From NCBI RefSeq assembly GCF_009865135.1, contig NZ_WWGH01000002.1, forward strand, positions 2,232,001 through 2,296,000: 64,000 nt of DNA. The letters are read 5' to 3'. Each line of letters begins with the position of its first letter. Position 1 is the first letter of the stretch. The position numbers were made by a program, and so were the translations under genes. Positions 40,384 through 49,561 of the stretch are shown here, in pieces. Below the pieces are notes generated by a model. The model was not told the origin of the DNA. It did not search any database and saw only the letters and a list, made by a program, of their open reading frames with translations. Origin of the DNA: Streptomyces sp. SID8374 (GTDB lineage: Bacteria > Actinomycetota > Actinomycetes > Streptomycetales > Streptomycetaceae).

Positions 40384-41109
40384 CTACCGCCCGGGCCTCC
40401 GCACGAAGAACTCGTTGCCGTCGGGGTCCAGCATCAGCACGCGGCCGTCGTCGCCCTCGCCGGCGTCCGGGCGGGTCGCGCCGAGCGCGACCAGGCGGGC
40501 GACCTCCGCCTCCCGGTCGGTGCCGGAGGGGAGCGCCAGCTCGAAGGAGAGCCTGTTCGGACCCGCCTTCGGCGCCACCGGCGGCCCGCCCCAGGTGATC
40601 TTCGCACCACCGTCCGGCGACTGGATCGCGGTCTCCTCGTCCTGGTCCCAGACCAGCGGCCAGTGCAGCGCCGCGCTCCAGAAGTAGCCGACGTCCTGCG
40701 TACCGTCGCAGGCCAGCGCCCCGATGGAGCCGGTGTCGGCGAGGAACGTGTTGCCCGCCTCGATGACACAGAACTCGTTGCCGTCCGGATCGGCGAGCAC
40801 CACATGCCCGTCCTCGGGCAGCTGACCCACGTCGATGTGGCTCCCGCCGTGCTCCAACGCCCTGGCGACCGTGCGCCCCTGGTCCTCCGGGGACGCGCTC
40901 GTCAGGTCGAAGTGCGCCCGGTTCCGGCCGGTCTTCGGCTCCTGGCCGGGCAGAAAGCGGATGCGGAACCCGGCGCCGTCAGGGGGCAGGAGCGCGGCGT
41001 CCTCGCCCTGACCCCCGGCCGGCTCCCAGCCCAGGACCCCGGACCAGAACCGGGCCAGCTCCGACGGCCGGTTCGCCCGGAAACAGATCGCGAACAGCTG
41101 ACTGGTCAT
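40384..41109 (-). CDS. VOC-family protein with two glyoxalase-like domains
   Basis: 241 residues. Two copies of the VOC beta-alpha-beta-beta-beta unit are visible, with repeated endings GHVVLADPDGNEFCVIE (about residues 101-117) and RVLMLDPDGNEFFVRRP (about 223-239), and SELARFWSGVLGWEP at the start. Members include glyoxalases, dioxygenases and antibiotic-binding proteins; no function can be assigned. Tail-to-head with the TetR gene and a 150-base gap to the nitrate operon upstream. Confidence 0.9.
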   Translation of the reverse strand: MTSQLFAICFRANRPSELARFWSGVLGWEPAGGQGEDAALLPPDGAGFRIRFLPGQEPKTGRNRAHFDLTSASPEDQGRTVARALEHGGSHIDVGQLPEDGHVVLADPDGNEFCVIEAGNTFLADTGSIGALACDGTQDVGYFWSAALHWPLVWDQDEETAIQSPDGGAKITWGGPPVAPKAGPNRLSFELALPSGTDREAEVARLVALGATRPDAGEGDDGRVLMLDPDGNEFFVRRPGR

Positions 41110-41240
41110 ACCCCGTGCATCTCCGATCCACCGACGGCCGCTCCGGCCTCTGTGACGCGGGCGCAGCTCAGGGACCGACGTGCGGCGTCCGCATCCGGGT
41201 TTCCGTGGCGGGAGCAGTCCGGTACGACGCTGATCACGCG

Positions 41241-41261
41241 GAAGGGAACGGGCATCCCTTC
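41241..41261 (-). terminator. Weak hairpin at the end of the nitrate operon
   Basis: GAAGGGA and TCCCTTC, 7-bp stem with a 7-base loop, beginning inside the stop codon of the last flavoprotein gene. Confidence 0.4.
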
Positions 41262-42477
41262 ACAGCGCCCGCTCTCCGGCCAGCAGCAGTTCGGGCGGGG
41301 CGGTGAGTTCACGGCCGAGCAGGGTACGGAGCACCGCGTAGCCGCCCGCGTCCCCGGCGAGGACTCCGCCGAGCAGGGTCCGGCCGTCCGGAGCCAGGAC
41401 CAGCTTGCCGTACGTGTCGGCGGCGCGGTCCTCGCGTACGAACTCCATGGCCCCCTCGGTCCGGGCGTGGACGTCGCCGAAGCCCGCGACCTCCACGCCC
41501 AGCAGCTTGAGCTTCGCCGACATGTCCGCACCGGGGAAGACGGCGGACGGCGAGCCCAGCAGCTGACGCGCGACCGCCTCCGCCATGCGGTACCCGGGTG
41601 CGGCGAGGCCGTAACAGCGGCCGAGCACCGCAGCGCATTCCCCCACGGCCCACACGCGCCCGTCCGCCGTACGGCACCGCTCGTCCACCAGGAACCCACC
41701 GCGCCCGGCGCGTTCGAGCCCGGCCGGCCCGGCCAGCTCGTCGCGCGGGCGCACCCCTGCGGCGAACACGACCGTGGAGGCGGCCAGTTCGGTGCCGTCC
41801 GACAGGGTGACCGCCCGCACCCGGCCGTCGGGCCCGGCGTCGAGAGAGACGAGACCGCGACCGCAGTGCACGCCCACCCCCAGCTCACCCACGAGCCGTC
41901 CGAGGACCCGGCCGCCGCCCTCGTCGACCTGGAGGGGCATGAGGTGCGGTGCCATCTCCACGACGTGCGGCCGCGCCCCGAGCAGCCGCAGCGCCCGCGC
42001 GGCCTCAAGACCCAGCAGGCCGCCGCCGATGACGACACCGGGTTCCCCAGGTCGCACGGCGGCCCGGAGCGCGTCGAGGTCCTCGATCGTCCGGTAGGTG
42101 AAGCAGCCGGGGAGGTCCCGGCCGGGCACGGGCGGCACGAACGGGCGGGATCCGGTGGCCAGGACGAGCGCGTCGTACCGGAGGACGGTGCCGTCGGCGC
42201 AGGTCACCGTGCGGGCTCCGCGATCGATGAGGACCGCCCTGGTGTTCAGCCGCAGGTCCACCAGCGGGTCGGTGCGCAGCAGGGGCGTGGTGAGGTCGAG
42301 GTCGGCGGCGGACTTCCCGTCGAGGTACGAGGACAGGGCGACGCGGTCGTAGGCGGGCCGCGGCTCCTCCGCCGCGACCACGATCCGCCACCGCCCCGCC
42401 CGGTCACCCGCCCGGACCTCCTCGACCAGCCGGTGCCCGGCCATCCCGTGGCCGACGACGACCAGGACGGATGTCAT
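41260..42477 (-). CDS. NAD(P)/FAD-dependent oxidoreductase (NirB-type N-terminal module)
   Basis: 405 residues. VLVVVGHGMAGHRLVEE is the FAD motif, YDALVLATGSRPFVPPVPG and VVIGGGLLGLEAARALRLLG the central and NAD(P) motifs, and VWAVGECA the C-terminal FAD contact. This resembles the first 400 residues of the NADH-nitrite reductase large subunit NirB, without its BFD or siroheme parts. It overlaps the preceding gene by ATGA and is last in the operon. Likely role: electron entry from NAD(P)H for nitrate or nitrite reduction. Confidence 0.9.
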   Translation of the reverse strand: MTSVLVVVGHGMAGHRLVEEVRAGDRAGRWRIVVAAEEPRPAYDRVALSSYLDGKSAADLDLTTPLLRTDPLVDLRLNTRAVLIDRGARTVTCADGTVLRYDALVLATGSRPFVPPVPGRDLPGCFTYRTIEDLDALRAAVRPGEPGVVIGGGLLGLEAARALRLLGARPHVVEMAPHLMPLQVDEGGGRVLGRLVGELGVGVHCGRGLVSLDAGPDGRVRAVTLSDGTELAASTVVFAAGVRPRDELAGPAGLERAGRGGFLVDERCRTADGRVWAVGECAAVLGRCYGLAAPGYRMAEAVARQLLGSPSAVFPGADMSAKLKLLGVEVAGFGDVHARTEGAMEFVREDRAADTYGKLVLAPDGRTLLGGVLAGDAGGYAVLRTLLGRELTAPPELLLAGERAL

Positions 42478-43979
42478 GCGCCGGCTCCTTCCGCGACCGG
42501 GTCACCGGCCCCCGCCACGCCGGGGCGGCCGTTCCCCGATCCGTCTCGCAGGTCCGTCTCGCAGATCCGGCGGACAACCTCCGTACAGCTGCCGCAGCCC
42601 GTGGTGGCCCTGGTCGCCACGGCGATGGCGGGAAGGTCACGCGCGCCCTGCCCCCACGCCCGCTCCAGGTTCTTCCGGGTGACGTTGTTGCACTGGCACA
42701 CCACCGCCGTGTCCGGGAGCGCCCCGGAGCTCGCGTACTCCTCGTCCGTGCCCAGCAGCAGGGCGAGCCGGTCCGGGGGCAGCGGACGGTCCTCCGCGTA
42801 CAGCCGGCCGACGGTGGCGACGGCCCGGTCCAGGCCCACCAGAATCCCCGCGTGCACCCGGCCGTCGCGCAGGACGAGGCGCCCGTACCGCCCGCCGGCG
42901 GGGTCGGACAGCACCACCTGCTCGTCGTCGCCCGGGGCGTCCAGCGCCCCCGGCGGACCCAGGATCGCGAGCGCGGGCAGCCGGGGCCGGACGACGGGGT
43001 GCCGGGAGGGCCGCAGGCGGCCGTCGCCGCCGCAGAGCGTCCGGGCCAGGGCGTCCGCCTGGTCCCAGGCGGACGTGAGAGTGGAGTGGTGGCCGGGCCG
43101 CTGCTGCACGCAGTCGCCCAGGGCGTGGATGTACGGGTCGCTGGTACGCAGCCGGTCGTCCACGACGATGCCGTCACGGACGGCCAGTCCGGCGGTGCGG
43201 GCGAGACCCGTGTCGGGTTCGGTGCCGGTGCACAGGAGCAGGGTCCCGGCGGCCAGCGGCCGGACGTCGTCCAGGACGATCTTGCCGGGTTCCACGGCGA
43301 CGACCCGCCGCCCGGTCTCCACCACCACGCCCGCTTCCCGGAGCACGGCCGTCACAAGGTCCCCGGCACGCGCGTCCAGCAGCCGGTGCATCGGGTGGGC
43401 GCCGGGGTGGACGAGGGTGACGTCGTGTCCGGCGCGGCCCAGCGCGTACGCGGTCTCGGTGCCCCGCAGCCCGCCGCCGACCACGATGACGGGCCCTCGG
43501 ACGACCGGCCGGGCACCCAGGAGCGTGTGCGGGACCCGGATGTCGGGAGTGCTCCGCTCCCCGGCACCACCGGCGAGCCGCGGCAGGACCGGCCGGGAAC
43601 CGGTGGCCAACACCAGGATGCCGTAGGGGTGTTCGGTGCCGTCGTCGCTCCGTACGAGACGGCGCCGAGGCTCCACCGTAGTGATCCGGCTACCCGTTCG
43701 GATCCGGACGCCCGGCGGGAGCGGTGCGAGCGTCAGAGCGTCGGCGGGCAGCGTTCCGTCGAGTACGGAGACCAACTGGCCCCGGTGGTACGCGGGGTCC
43801 GGCTCGGCGCCGAAGACGGTGACGGGCCCCCGCTGGCCGTGGTGGTGCAGGCGCTGGACCAGACGGTGGGCAGCGGGGCCGTAACCGACGACGGTGACCG
43901 CGCTCGTGCCGTCGAGGGTGGGGCCAGACATGCCGTCGACAGTGATCGCGGGCCTGCCGTCGACCGTGGTGGCGGTCAT
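42474..43979 (-). CDS. FAD oxidoreductase with C-terminal BFD [2Fe-2S] domain
   Basis: 501 residues from the ATG at 43979, which overlaps the reductase stop (ATGA). After a Thr/Asp-rich N-terminus comes AVTVVGYGPAAHRLVQRL, then VIVVGGGLRGTETAYALGRAG and YIHALGDCVQ. The C-terminus carries CQCNNVTRKNLERAW and TTGCGSCTEVVRRIC, the CxC...CxxC ligands of a bacterioferritin-associated-ferredoxin-like cluster. This is the domain layout of the electron-transfer subunit of assimilatory nitrate reductases. It should shuttle electrons to the adjacent molybdenum subunit. Confidence 0.9.
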   Translation of the reverse strand: MTATTVDGRPAITVDGMSGPTLDGTSAVTVVGYGPAAHRLVQRLHHHGQRGPVTVFGAEPDPAYHRGQLVSVLDGTLPADALTLAPLPPGVRIRTGSRITTVEPRRRLVRSDDGTEHPYGILVLATGSRPVLPRLAGGAGERSTPDIRVPHTLLGARPVVRGPVIVVGGGLRGTETAYALGRAGHDVTLVHPGAHPMHRLLDARAGDLVTAVLREAGVVVETGRRVVAVEPGKIVLDDVRPLAAGTLLLCTGTEPDTGLARTAGLAVRDGIVVDDRLRTSDPYIHALGDCVQQRPGHHSTLTSAWDQADALARTLCGGDGRLRPSRHPVVRPRLPALAILGPPGALDAPGDDEQVVLSDPAGGRYGRLVLRDGRVHAGILVGLDRAVATVGRLYAEDRPLPPDRLALLLGTDEEYASSGALPDTAVVCQCNNVTRKNLERAWGQGARDLPAIAVATRATTGCGSCTEVVRRICETDLRDGSGNGRPGVAGAGDPVAEGAGA

Positions 43980-46096
43980 GCCGTGTACTCCCGGCAGGGC
44001 TCTACGCGTACGGCGCACACCTTGAACTCGGGCATGCCGCTGACCGGGTCGAGAGCCGGTCCGGTCAGCAGGTTGGCTCGTCCGGCGCCCGGGAAGTGGA
44101 AGGGCAGGAAGACGGTGTCGGTGCGCAGGGTGCGGACGAGGCGCACCCGGGCGACCGTGGAGCCGCGCGCCGAGGTGACCCGGGCCAGTTCACCGTCCCC
44201 CAGTCCGTAGTGGGCCGCCGTGCCGGGATGGATCTCGACGTGCGCCTCGGGTGCGGCGGCCATGAGCGCGGGTACGCGGCGGGTCTGGGCCCCCGACTGG
44301 TACTGGGCGAGCACCCGCCCGGTGGTGGCGTGGAGCGGGTAGCGGGCGTCGGGTGTCTCGGCGGCGTCGCGGTGCTCCACGGGGGCCAGGCGGGCCCGGC
44401 CGTCGGCGTGGGCGAACCGGTCGAGGAAGAGCCGGGGCGTGCCGGGGTGGTTCCCGTCGGCGGTGTCCGGGCAGGGCCAGTACAACGCCTCACCGGCGTC
44501 GAGGCGTTCGTAGCTGATGCCCGCGTAGTCGGCCCGGCCTCCGCTGGAGGCCCGGCGCAACTCGTCGAAGACCGTACGCGGCTCGGTGGGGAAGCGGTGG
44601 GCGGGCTGCCCGAGCCGCACCGCGAGGCCGTGCAGCACCTCCAGGTCGGTGCGGACGCCGGGGGGCGGGGCGAGGGCGGCCCGTCGGCGCAGGACGCGTC
44701 CTTCGAGGCTGGTCATCGTGCCCTCCTCCTCGGCCCACTGCGCCACGGGCAGGACCACGTCCGCCAGTTCGGTGGTCTCGGACGGCACCAGGTCCGCCAC
44801 CACCAGCAGGTCGAGTGATGCCAGGCGCCGCGCTATGTGACCCGCGTTGGGGGCGGAGACCACCGGGTTCGAACCGAAGACCAGCAGGGCCCGGGGGCCG
44901 TCGGCGGTGCCCAGGGCGTCCAGGAGCTCGTACGCGCTCCGCCCGGGTCCGGGCAGGGAGTCCGGGTCGACCCCCCAGACCCCGGCGACATGGGCGCGGG
45001 CCGCCGGGTCGGTGATCATGCGGTACCCGGGGAGCTGGTCGGCCTTCTGGCCGTGCTCACGACCGCCCTGGCCGTTGCCCTGGCCGGTGAGACAGCCGTA
45101 ACCGCTGCCCGGCCGCCCGGGCAGGCCGAGGGCGAGGGCCAGGTTGATGAAGGCGGCGGTGGTGTCGGTCCCCTTGCTGTGCTGCTCCACCCCGCGCCCG
45201 GTGAGGAGGTGGCGGCGCCCGGCTTCGGCGAGCATGCGTACGGCCGTCCGCTGGTCCTCCACGGGGACGCCGGTGACCTGCTCCACGCGCTCGGGCCACC
45301 AGGGCAGGGCGCACCGCCAGGCGGCGTCGATGCCGGTGGTGCGGGTGTCGAGGTACTCCTTGTCCAGGTGGTTCTCGGTCACCGCGATGTGCAACAGGCC
45401 CAGCGCGAGGGCGAGATCGGTGCCGGGGGCGGGCCGGAGGTGCAGCGCCGCCTGCTCGGCGGTCCGGGTGCGGCGGGGGTCGACGACGATCAGCCGGGGG
45501 CGGACCAGATGCCGCATCAGCGGGGGCATGGTCTCGGCCGGGTTGGCACCGGCGAGCAGGACGACATCGGCGTCGGCGAGGTCGGTGACGGGGAACGGCA
45601 GCCCGCGGTCGAGGCCGAAGGCCGCGTTGCCCGCGGCCGCCGCCGAGGACATGCAGAACCGGCCGTTGTAGTCGATCTGGCTGGTGCCGAGCGCGATGCG
45701 GGCGAACTTGCCCAGCGCGTAGGCCTTCTCGTTGGTCAGCCCGCCGCCCCCGAACACGCCCACGGCGTCGGGGCCGTACCTCTCGCGCACCCGCTCCAGG
45801 CGCGAGACGACCAGGTCCAAGGCGTCGTCCCAGCCCGCCGGGGCGAGTGCGCCGCCCGGCCCGCGTACCAGAGGGGTCCGCAACCGGTCGGGAGCGGTGA
45901 GCACGGCGGGGGCCGTCCAGCCCTTCTGGCACAGCCCGTCCCGGTTCACCGGGAAGTCGGGCGACGGCTCCACCTCGACGGCCCGGCCGCTACGGCGCAG
46001 CAGGGTGCCGCACTGGAGCGCGCAGTACGCGCAGTGGGTACGGACGGCGGCCTCGGGTGCCACAGCTCGCTGATCGGGGGCCCGGTCAGCGGACAT
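43976..46096 (-). CDS. Assimilatory nitrate reductase, molybdopterin catalytic subunit
   Basis: 706 residues from the ATG at 46096; a GTG at 46147 would overlap the transporter gene by 62 bases. The N-terminal [4Fe-4S] site is CAYCALQCGTLL with CQKGW about 30 residues later. VGVFGGGGLTNEKAYALGKFAR, GRFCMSSAAAAGNAAFGLDRGLP and ADVVLLAGANPAETMPP are typical for NasA/NapA-like enzymes; the C-terminal domain holds YPLHATTGRVLAQYQSGAQTRR. It reduces nitrate to nitrite in the cytosol. Coupled by overlaps on both sides (transporter before, flavoprotein after). Confidence 0.93.
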   Translation of the reverse strand: MSADRAPDQRAVAPEAAVRTHCAYCALQCGTLLRRSGRAVEVEPSPDFPVNRDGLCQKGWTAPAVLTAPDRLRTPLVRGPGGALAPAGWDDALDLVVSRLERVRERYGPDAVGVFGGGGLTNEKAYALGKFARIALGTSQIDYNGRFCMSSAAAAGNAAFGLDRGLPFPVTDLADADVVLLAGANPAETMPPLMRHLVRPRLIVVDPRRTRTAEQAALHLRPAPGTDLALALGLLHIAVTENHLDKEYLDTRTTGIDAAWRCALPWWPERVEQVTGVPVEDQRTAVRMLAEAGRRHLLTGRGVEQHSKGTDTTAAFINLALALGLPGRPGSGYGCLTGQGNGQGGREHGQKADQLPGYRMITDPAARAHVAGVWGVDPDSLPGPGRSAYELLDALGTADGPRALLVFGSNPVVSAPNAGHIARRLASLDLLVVADLVPSETTELADVVLPVAQWAEEEGTMTSLEGRVLRRRAALAPPPGVRTDLEVLHGLAVRLGQPAHRFPTEPRTVFDELRRASSGGRADYAGISYERLDAGEALYWPCPDTADGNHPGTPRLFLDRFAHADGRARLAPVEHRDAAETPDARYPLHATTGRVLAQYQSGAQTRRVPALMAAAPEAHVEIHPGTAAHYGLGDGELARVTSARGSTVARVRLVRTLRTDTVFLPFHFPGAGRANLLTGPALDPVSGMPEFKVCAVRVEPCREYTA

Positions 46097-47465
46097 GCGA
46101 GGTCCGGGGACGGGCCGGGCGGGGAGCGGAGGCCTGGGCGCGCTCACGGCCCAGGTAGACCCGCAGCAGGATCAGCACGCACAGGGCGTAGAAGCCGAGG
46201 AAGCAGAGGAAGGCGGTCTCGCCGCTGCCTCCGTCCTGGTACGAGGCCCGGAAGGCGAGGTTCACGGCGACACCGCCGAGCGCGCCGACGGCCCCGGCGA
46301 TCCCGATGACCGCCCCCGAGACCCGCCGCGCCCGGGCGAAGGCCCGCGGGGCGTCGGCCCCGGAGGTGATGGCCTCCTCCGCCTCCCGGGCGAACACGGC
46401 CGGGATCATCTTGTACGTCGACCCGTTGCCGAAGCCGCTGAGGACGAACAGCACGGTGAACCCGGCGACGAACAGGGCGAACGACCCGGCCCGGGACGCG
46501 ATCAGCAGCACACAGGTGCCCGCACCCAGCCCCACGAAGGTCCACACACTGACGCGGGCTCCACCCCACCGGTCGGCCACCTTCCCGCCGAACGGCCGGG
46601 CGAGGGACCCGAGCAGAGGGCCGAGAAAGGTGACGGATGCGGCCTCCAGCGGGGTGGACCCGAACTCGCTCTGCAGAACGAGGCCGAAGGCGAAGCCGTA
46701 ACCGATGAACGAACCGAACGTGCCGATGTAGAGGACGGATATCCACCAGGTGTGACGGCTGCCGGCGGCCTCGCGCAGAGCACCCGGCTCCGCGCGTACC
46801 GCCTCGACGTTGTCCATCCTCAGCGCCGACAGCACGGACACGACCACGATCAGCGGCAGGTAGAGGGCGATCACGTACGACGGGTGGGTGTTCCCGGCCG
46901 TGGCGATGACCAGCAGACCCAGGATCTGGATCACGGCCACGCCCAGATTGCCGCCGCCCGCGTTCACTCCCAGGGCCCAGCCCTGATGCCGCTGCGGGTA
47001 GAAGATGGTGATGTTGGTCATCGAGGAGGCGAAGTTGGCGCCTCCCACACCCGCCGTGGCACCGATCAGCAGGAACACCCACAGGGGCGTCCCGGGGCGC
47101 TGGACGAAGACGAACGCGAGGACCGTCGGCACCAGGAGCACGGCGGAGGCGAACACCGTCCAGTTGCGGCCGCCGAAGCGGGTCACGGCGTAGCTGTACG
47201 GCAGCCGCAGCACCGCGCCGACCAGGGTGGGGACGACCACCAGCAGGAACTTCTCGTCCGGGGCGAAGTCCAGGCCGATCTCGGGCGACATGAACAGGAC
47301 GAGCACCGACCACAGGCTCCACACGGAGAACCCGATGTGTTCGGAGAGGACGGACAGCACCAGGTTGCGGCGGGCGATCCTCCTGCCGGTGCGCGCCCAG
47401 AATTCCTCGTTCTCCGGGTCCCAGTCCTGGATCCACCGTCCGGAAGCGGACCGTCGGCTCTTCAT
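46086..47465 (-). CDS. narK: NarK-type nitrate/nitrite MFS transporter
   Basis: 459 residues from the ATG at 47465 (MKSRRSASGRWIQDWDPENEEFW, an N-terminus common to actinobacterial NarK2-like proteins). Twelve membrane segments; the nitrate signatures GVGGANFASSMTNITIFYP and SGFGNGSTYKMIPAVF, the second being the conserved nitrate-nitrite porter motif, are both present. It is the first gene of the four-gene operon and overlaps the reductase start by 11 bases. No nitrite reductase is encoded here, so nitrite must be processed by an enzyme elsewhere. Confidence 0.94.
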   Translation of the reverse strand: MKSRRSASGRWIQDWDPENEEFWARTGRRIARRNLVLSVLSEHIGFSVWSLWSVLVLFMSPEIGLDFAPDEKFLLVVVPTLVGAVLRLPYSYAVTRFGGRNWTVFASAVLLVPTVLAFVFVQRPGTPLWVFLLIGATAGVGGANFASSMTNITIFYPQRHQGWALGVNAGGGNLGVAVIQILGLLVIATAGNTHPSYVIALYLPLIVVVSVLSALRMDNVEAVRAEPGALREAAGSRHTWWISVLYIGTFGSFIGYGFAFGLVLQSEFGSTPLEAASVTFLGPLLGSLARPFGGKVADRWGGARVSVWTFVGLGAGTCVLLIASRAGSFALFVAGFTVLFVLSGFGNGSTYKMIPAVFAREAEEAITSGADAPRAFARARRVSGAVIGIAGAVGALGGVAVNLAFRASYQDGGSGETAFLCFLGFYALCVLILLRVYLGRERAQASAPRPARPRTSHVR

Positions 47466-47639
47466 GTCTGCGGGTCTCCCGGGTCGGAGGGGCGTGCCCC
47501 GGTCAGCCGTGGAGAAGGAGGAGGGGCACCGCACTCGACGATGGTGTTCGCCATGCCGGGGATCCTGCCGATCACGGTGCGCAGGGGTCAACGAGCTCCC
47601 CGCTGATCCGTCAAGTTCCGGAGGCCGGACGGGACAGCA

Positions 47640-47683
47640 GGGACGGGGCGGAACCGCCCGACCGCGCGGTTCCGCCCCGTCCC
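47640..47683 (-). terminator. Terminator after aldehyde dehydrogenase
   Basis: Perfect 18-bp stem (GGGACGGGGCGGAACCGC) with an 8-base loop, 17 bases beyond the stop on the minus strand. Confidence 0.85.
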
Positions 47684-47700
47684 CTCCGGTGTAGGAAGCC

Positions 47701-49224
47701 CTAGAAGAAGCCCAGCTTCTGCGCCGAGTACGACACCAGGAGGTTCTTCGTCTGCTGGTAGTGCTCCAGCATCATCTTGTGGTTCTCCCGGCCGATGCCC
47801 GACTCCTTGTAGCCGCCGAACGCCGCGTGGGCCGGATAGGCGTGGTAGCAGTTCGTCCAGACCCGGCCCGCCTTGATGGCGCGCCCTGCCCGGTAGGCCG
47901 TGTTGGTGTCGCGGGTCCACACGCCCGCTCCGAGGCCGTACAGCGTGTCGTTGGCCGTCGTGATGGCGTCGTCGAAGTCGGTGAAGGAGGCCACCGCCAC
48001 GACCGGGCCGAAGATCTCCTCCTGGAAGATCCGCATCCGGTTGTCGCCCTCGAAGACCGTCGGCTGGACGTAGTAGCCGCCCGCCAGTTCGCCGCCGTGC
48101 TCCACGCGCTGACCGCCCGTGAGGATCTTCGCGCCCTCCTGCTGGCCGATCTCCAGGTAGGAGAGGATCTTCTGGAGCTGGGAGTCGGACGCCTGCGCGC
48201 CGATCATCGTGTCGGTGTCCAGGGGGTGGCCCGGCACGATCTTCTCCGTACGGGCGATCCCGGCCTCCAGGAACGCCCCGTAGTGCCCCCGCTGGATCAG
48301 GGCGCGCGACGGACACGTACACACCTCGCCCTGGTTGAGGGCGAACATCGTGAACCCTTCGAGGGCCTTGTCGAGGAAGTCGTCGTCACTGCGGGAGACG
48401 TCGTCGAAGAAGATGTTCGGCGACTTGCCGCCCAGCTCCAGCGTCACCGGCTTGAGGTTCTCGGAGGCGTACTGCATGATCAGCCGCCCCGTCGTGGTCT
48501 CGCCGGTGAACGCGATCTTCGCGACGCGCGGGCTGGAGGCCAGTGGCTTTCCGGCCTCCTCGCCGAAGCCGTTGACGATGTTGACGATCCCCGGCGGCAG
48601 CAGATCGGCCACCAGGCTCATCCAGAAGTGGATCGACACCGGGGTCTGCTCGGCCGGCTTCAGGACCACCGCGTTGCCCGCCGCCAGAGCGGGGGCGAGC
48701 TTCCAGGTGGCCATCAGGATCGGGAAGTTCCACGGGATGATCTGGCCGACCACGCCCAGCGGCTCATGGAAGTGGTACGCGACGGTGTCCTCGTCCAGCT
48801 CGCTGAGCGAGCCCTCCTGGGCGCGCAGGACCCCCGCGAAGTAGCGGAAGTGGTCGATGGCCAGCGGGATGTCGGCGGCCAGCGTCTCGCGCACCGGCTT
48901 TCCGTTCTCCCAGCTCTCGGCGACCGCCAGCTCCTCCAGATGCGCTTCCATCCGGTCCGCGATCCGGTTCAGGACGGCGGCCCGGTCACCGGCCGGGGTC
49001 GCGCCCCACGCGGGCGCGGCCGCGTGTGCCGCGTCCAGGGCGAGTTCGACGTCCTCGGAGGTGCCGCGGGCGACCTCGGTGAAGGGGCGGCCGTTGACGG
49101 GGCTCGGGTTCTCGAAGTACCCGCCCCGGACCGGCGGGACGTACGCGCCGCCGATCCAGTGGTCGTAGCGGGACGCGTACGTGACGATCGCGCCCTCGGT
49201 GCCTGGTGCGGCGTAACGGGTCAT
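47701..49224 (-). CDS. NAD-dependent aldehyde dehydrogenase (ExaC/AldB type)
   Basis: 507 residues from the ATG at 49224. Catalytic elements are IIPWNFPI, the Glu motif VTLELGGKSPNI and the nucleophile in LNQGEVCTCPSR, whose double-cysteine context is typical of the ExaC-like acetaldehyde/long-chain aldehyde group. EEIFGPVV and the ending GIGRENHKMMLEHYQQTKNLLVSYS are also group-specific. It is followed by a strong terminator; upstream lies an array of 41-46-base repeats and then a GAF regulator on the same strand, the typical activator of such genes. Confidence 0.95.
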   Translation of the reverse strand: MTRYAAPGTEGAIVTYASRYDHWIGGAYVPPVRGGYFENPSPVNGRPFTEVARGTSEDVELALDAAHAAAPAWGATPAGDRAAVLNRIADRMEAHLEELAVAESWENGKPVRETLAADIPLAIDHFRYFAGVLRAQEGSLSELDEDTVAYHFHEPLGVVGQIIPWNFPILMATWKLAPALAAGNAVVLKPAEQTPVSIHFWMSLVADLLPPGIVNIVNGFGEEAGKPLASSPRVAKIAFTGETTTGRLIMQYASENLKPVTLELGGKSPNIFFDDVSRSDDDFLDKALEGFTMFALNQGEVCTCPSRALIQRGHYGAFLEAGIARTEKIVPGHPLDTDTMIGAQASDSQLQKILSYLEIGQQEGAKILTGGQRVEHGGELAGGYYVQPTVFEGDNRMRIFQEEIFGPVVAVASFTDFDDAITTANDTLYGLGAGVWTRDTNTAYRAGRAIKAGRVWTNCYHAYPAHAAFGGYKESGIGRENHKMMLEHYQQTKNLLVSYSAQKLGFF

Positions 49225-49320
49225 CTCTGTGGCCTCCCGGATCCGGTGCCGCCCGCCGTTGGACGGCCCTCGGCGCGAGGCTAGGAGCACGGACGTTGCA
49301 ACGCCGTTGCGGTGTGGGCG

Positions 49321-49463
49321 TCGCTCGGATACGCGGTGGGGGCGGGGGGCCTCGGTGGGTGCGGCGTCGCTCGGGTGCGTGGTTAGGGTGCGGGACTTCG
49401 GCGGGGCGTCGCCCGGATACGCCCTTGCGGTACGGGACTTCTGCGAGGGTCGCCCGGATACGC
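49321..49463. repeat. Four-copy repeat array upstream of aldehyde dehydrogenase
   Basis: The core TCGCCCGGATACGC (copies at 49409 and 49450; variants TCGCTCGGATACGC at 49321 and TCGCTCGGGTGCGT at 49367) recurs at 46, 42 and 41 bases. Around the cores, CTTGCGGTACGGGACTTC is also partly repeated. The spacing of about four helical turns suits an array of activator sites. The rest of the gap from 49225 to 49561 contains nothing else I can name. Confidence 0.65.
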
Positions 49464-49561
49464 CCTTGCGATAAGGGCCGGGCGCGCCGCTGCCGGGTTC
49501 AGCCGCCCCTGTCCGGCGCCCGGCCCCTGCCTCAACCGTCCCTGTCCGGCGCCGAGCCCCC

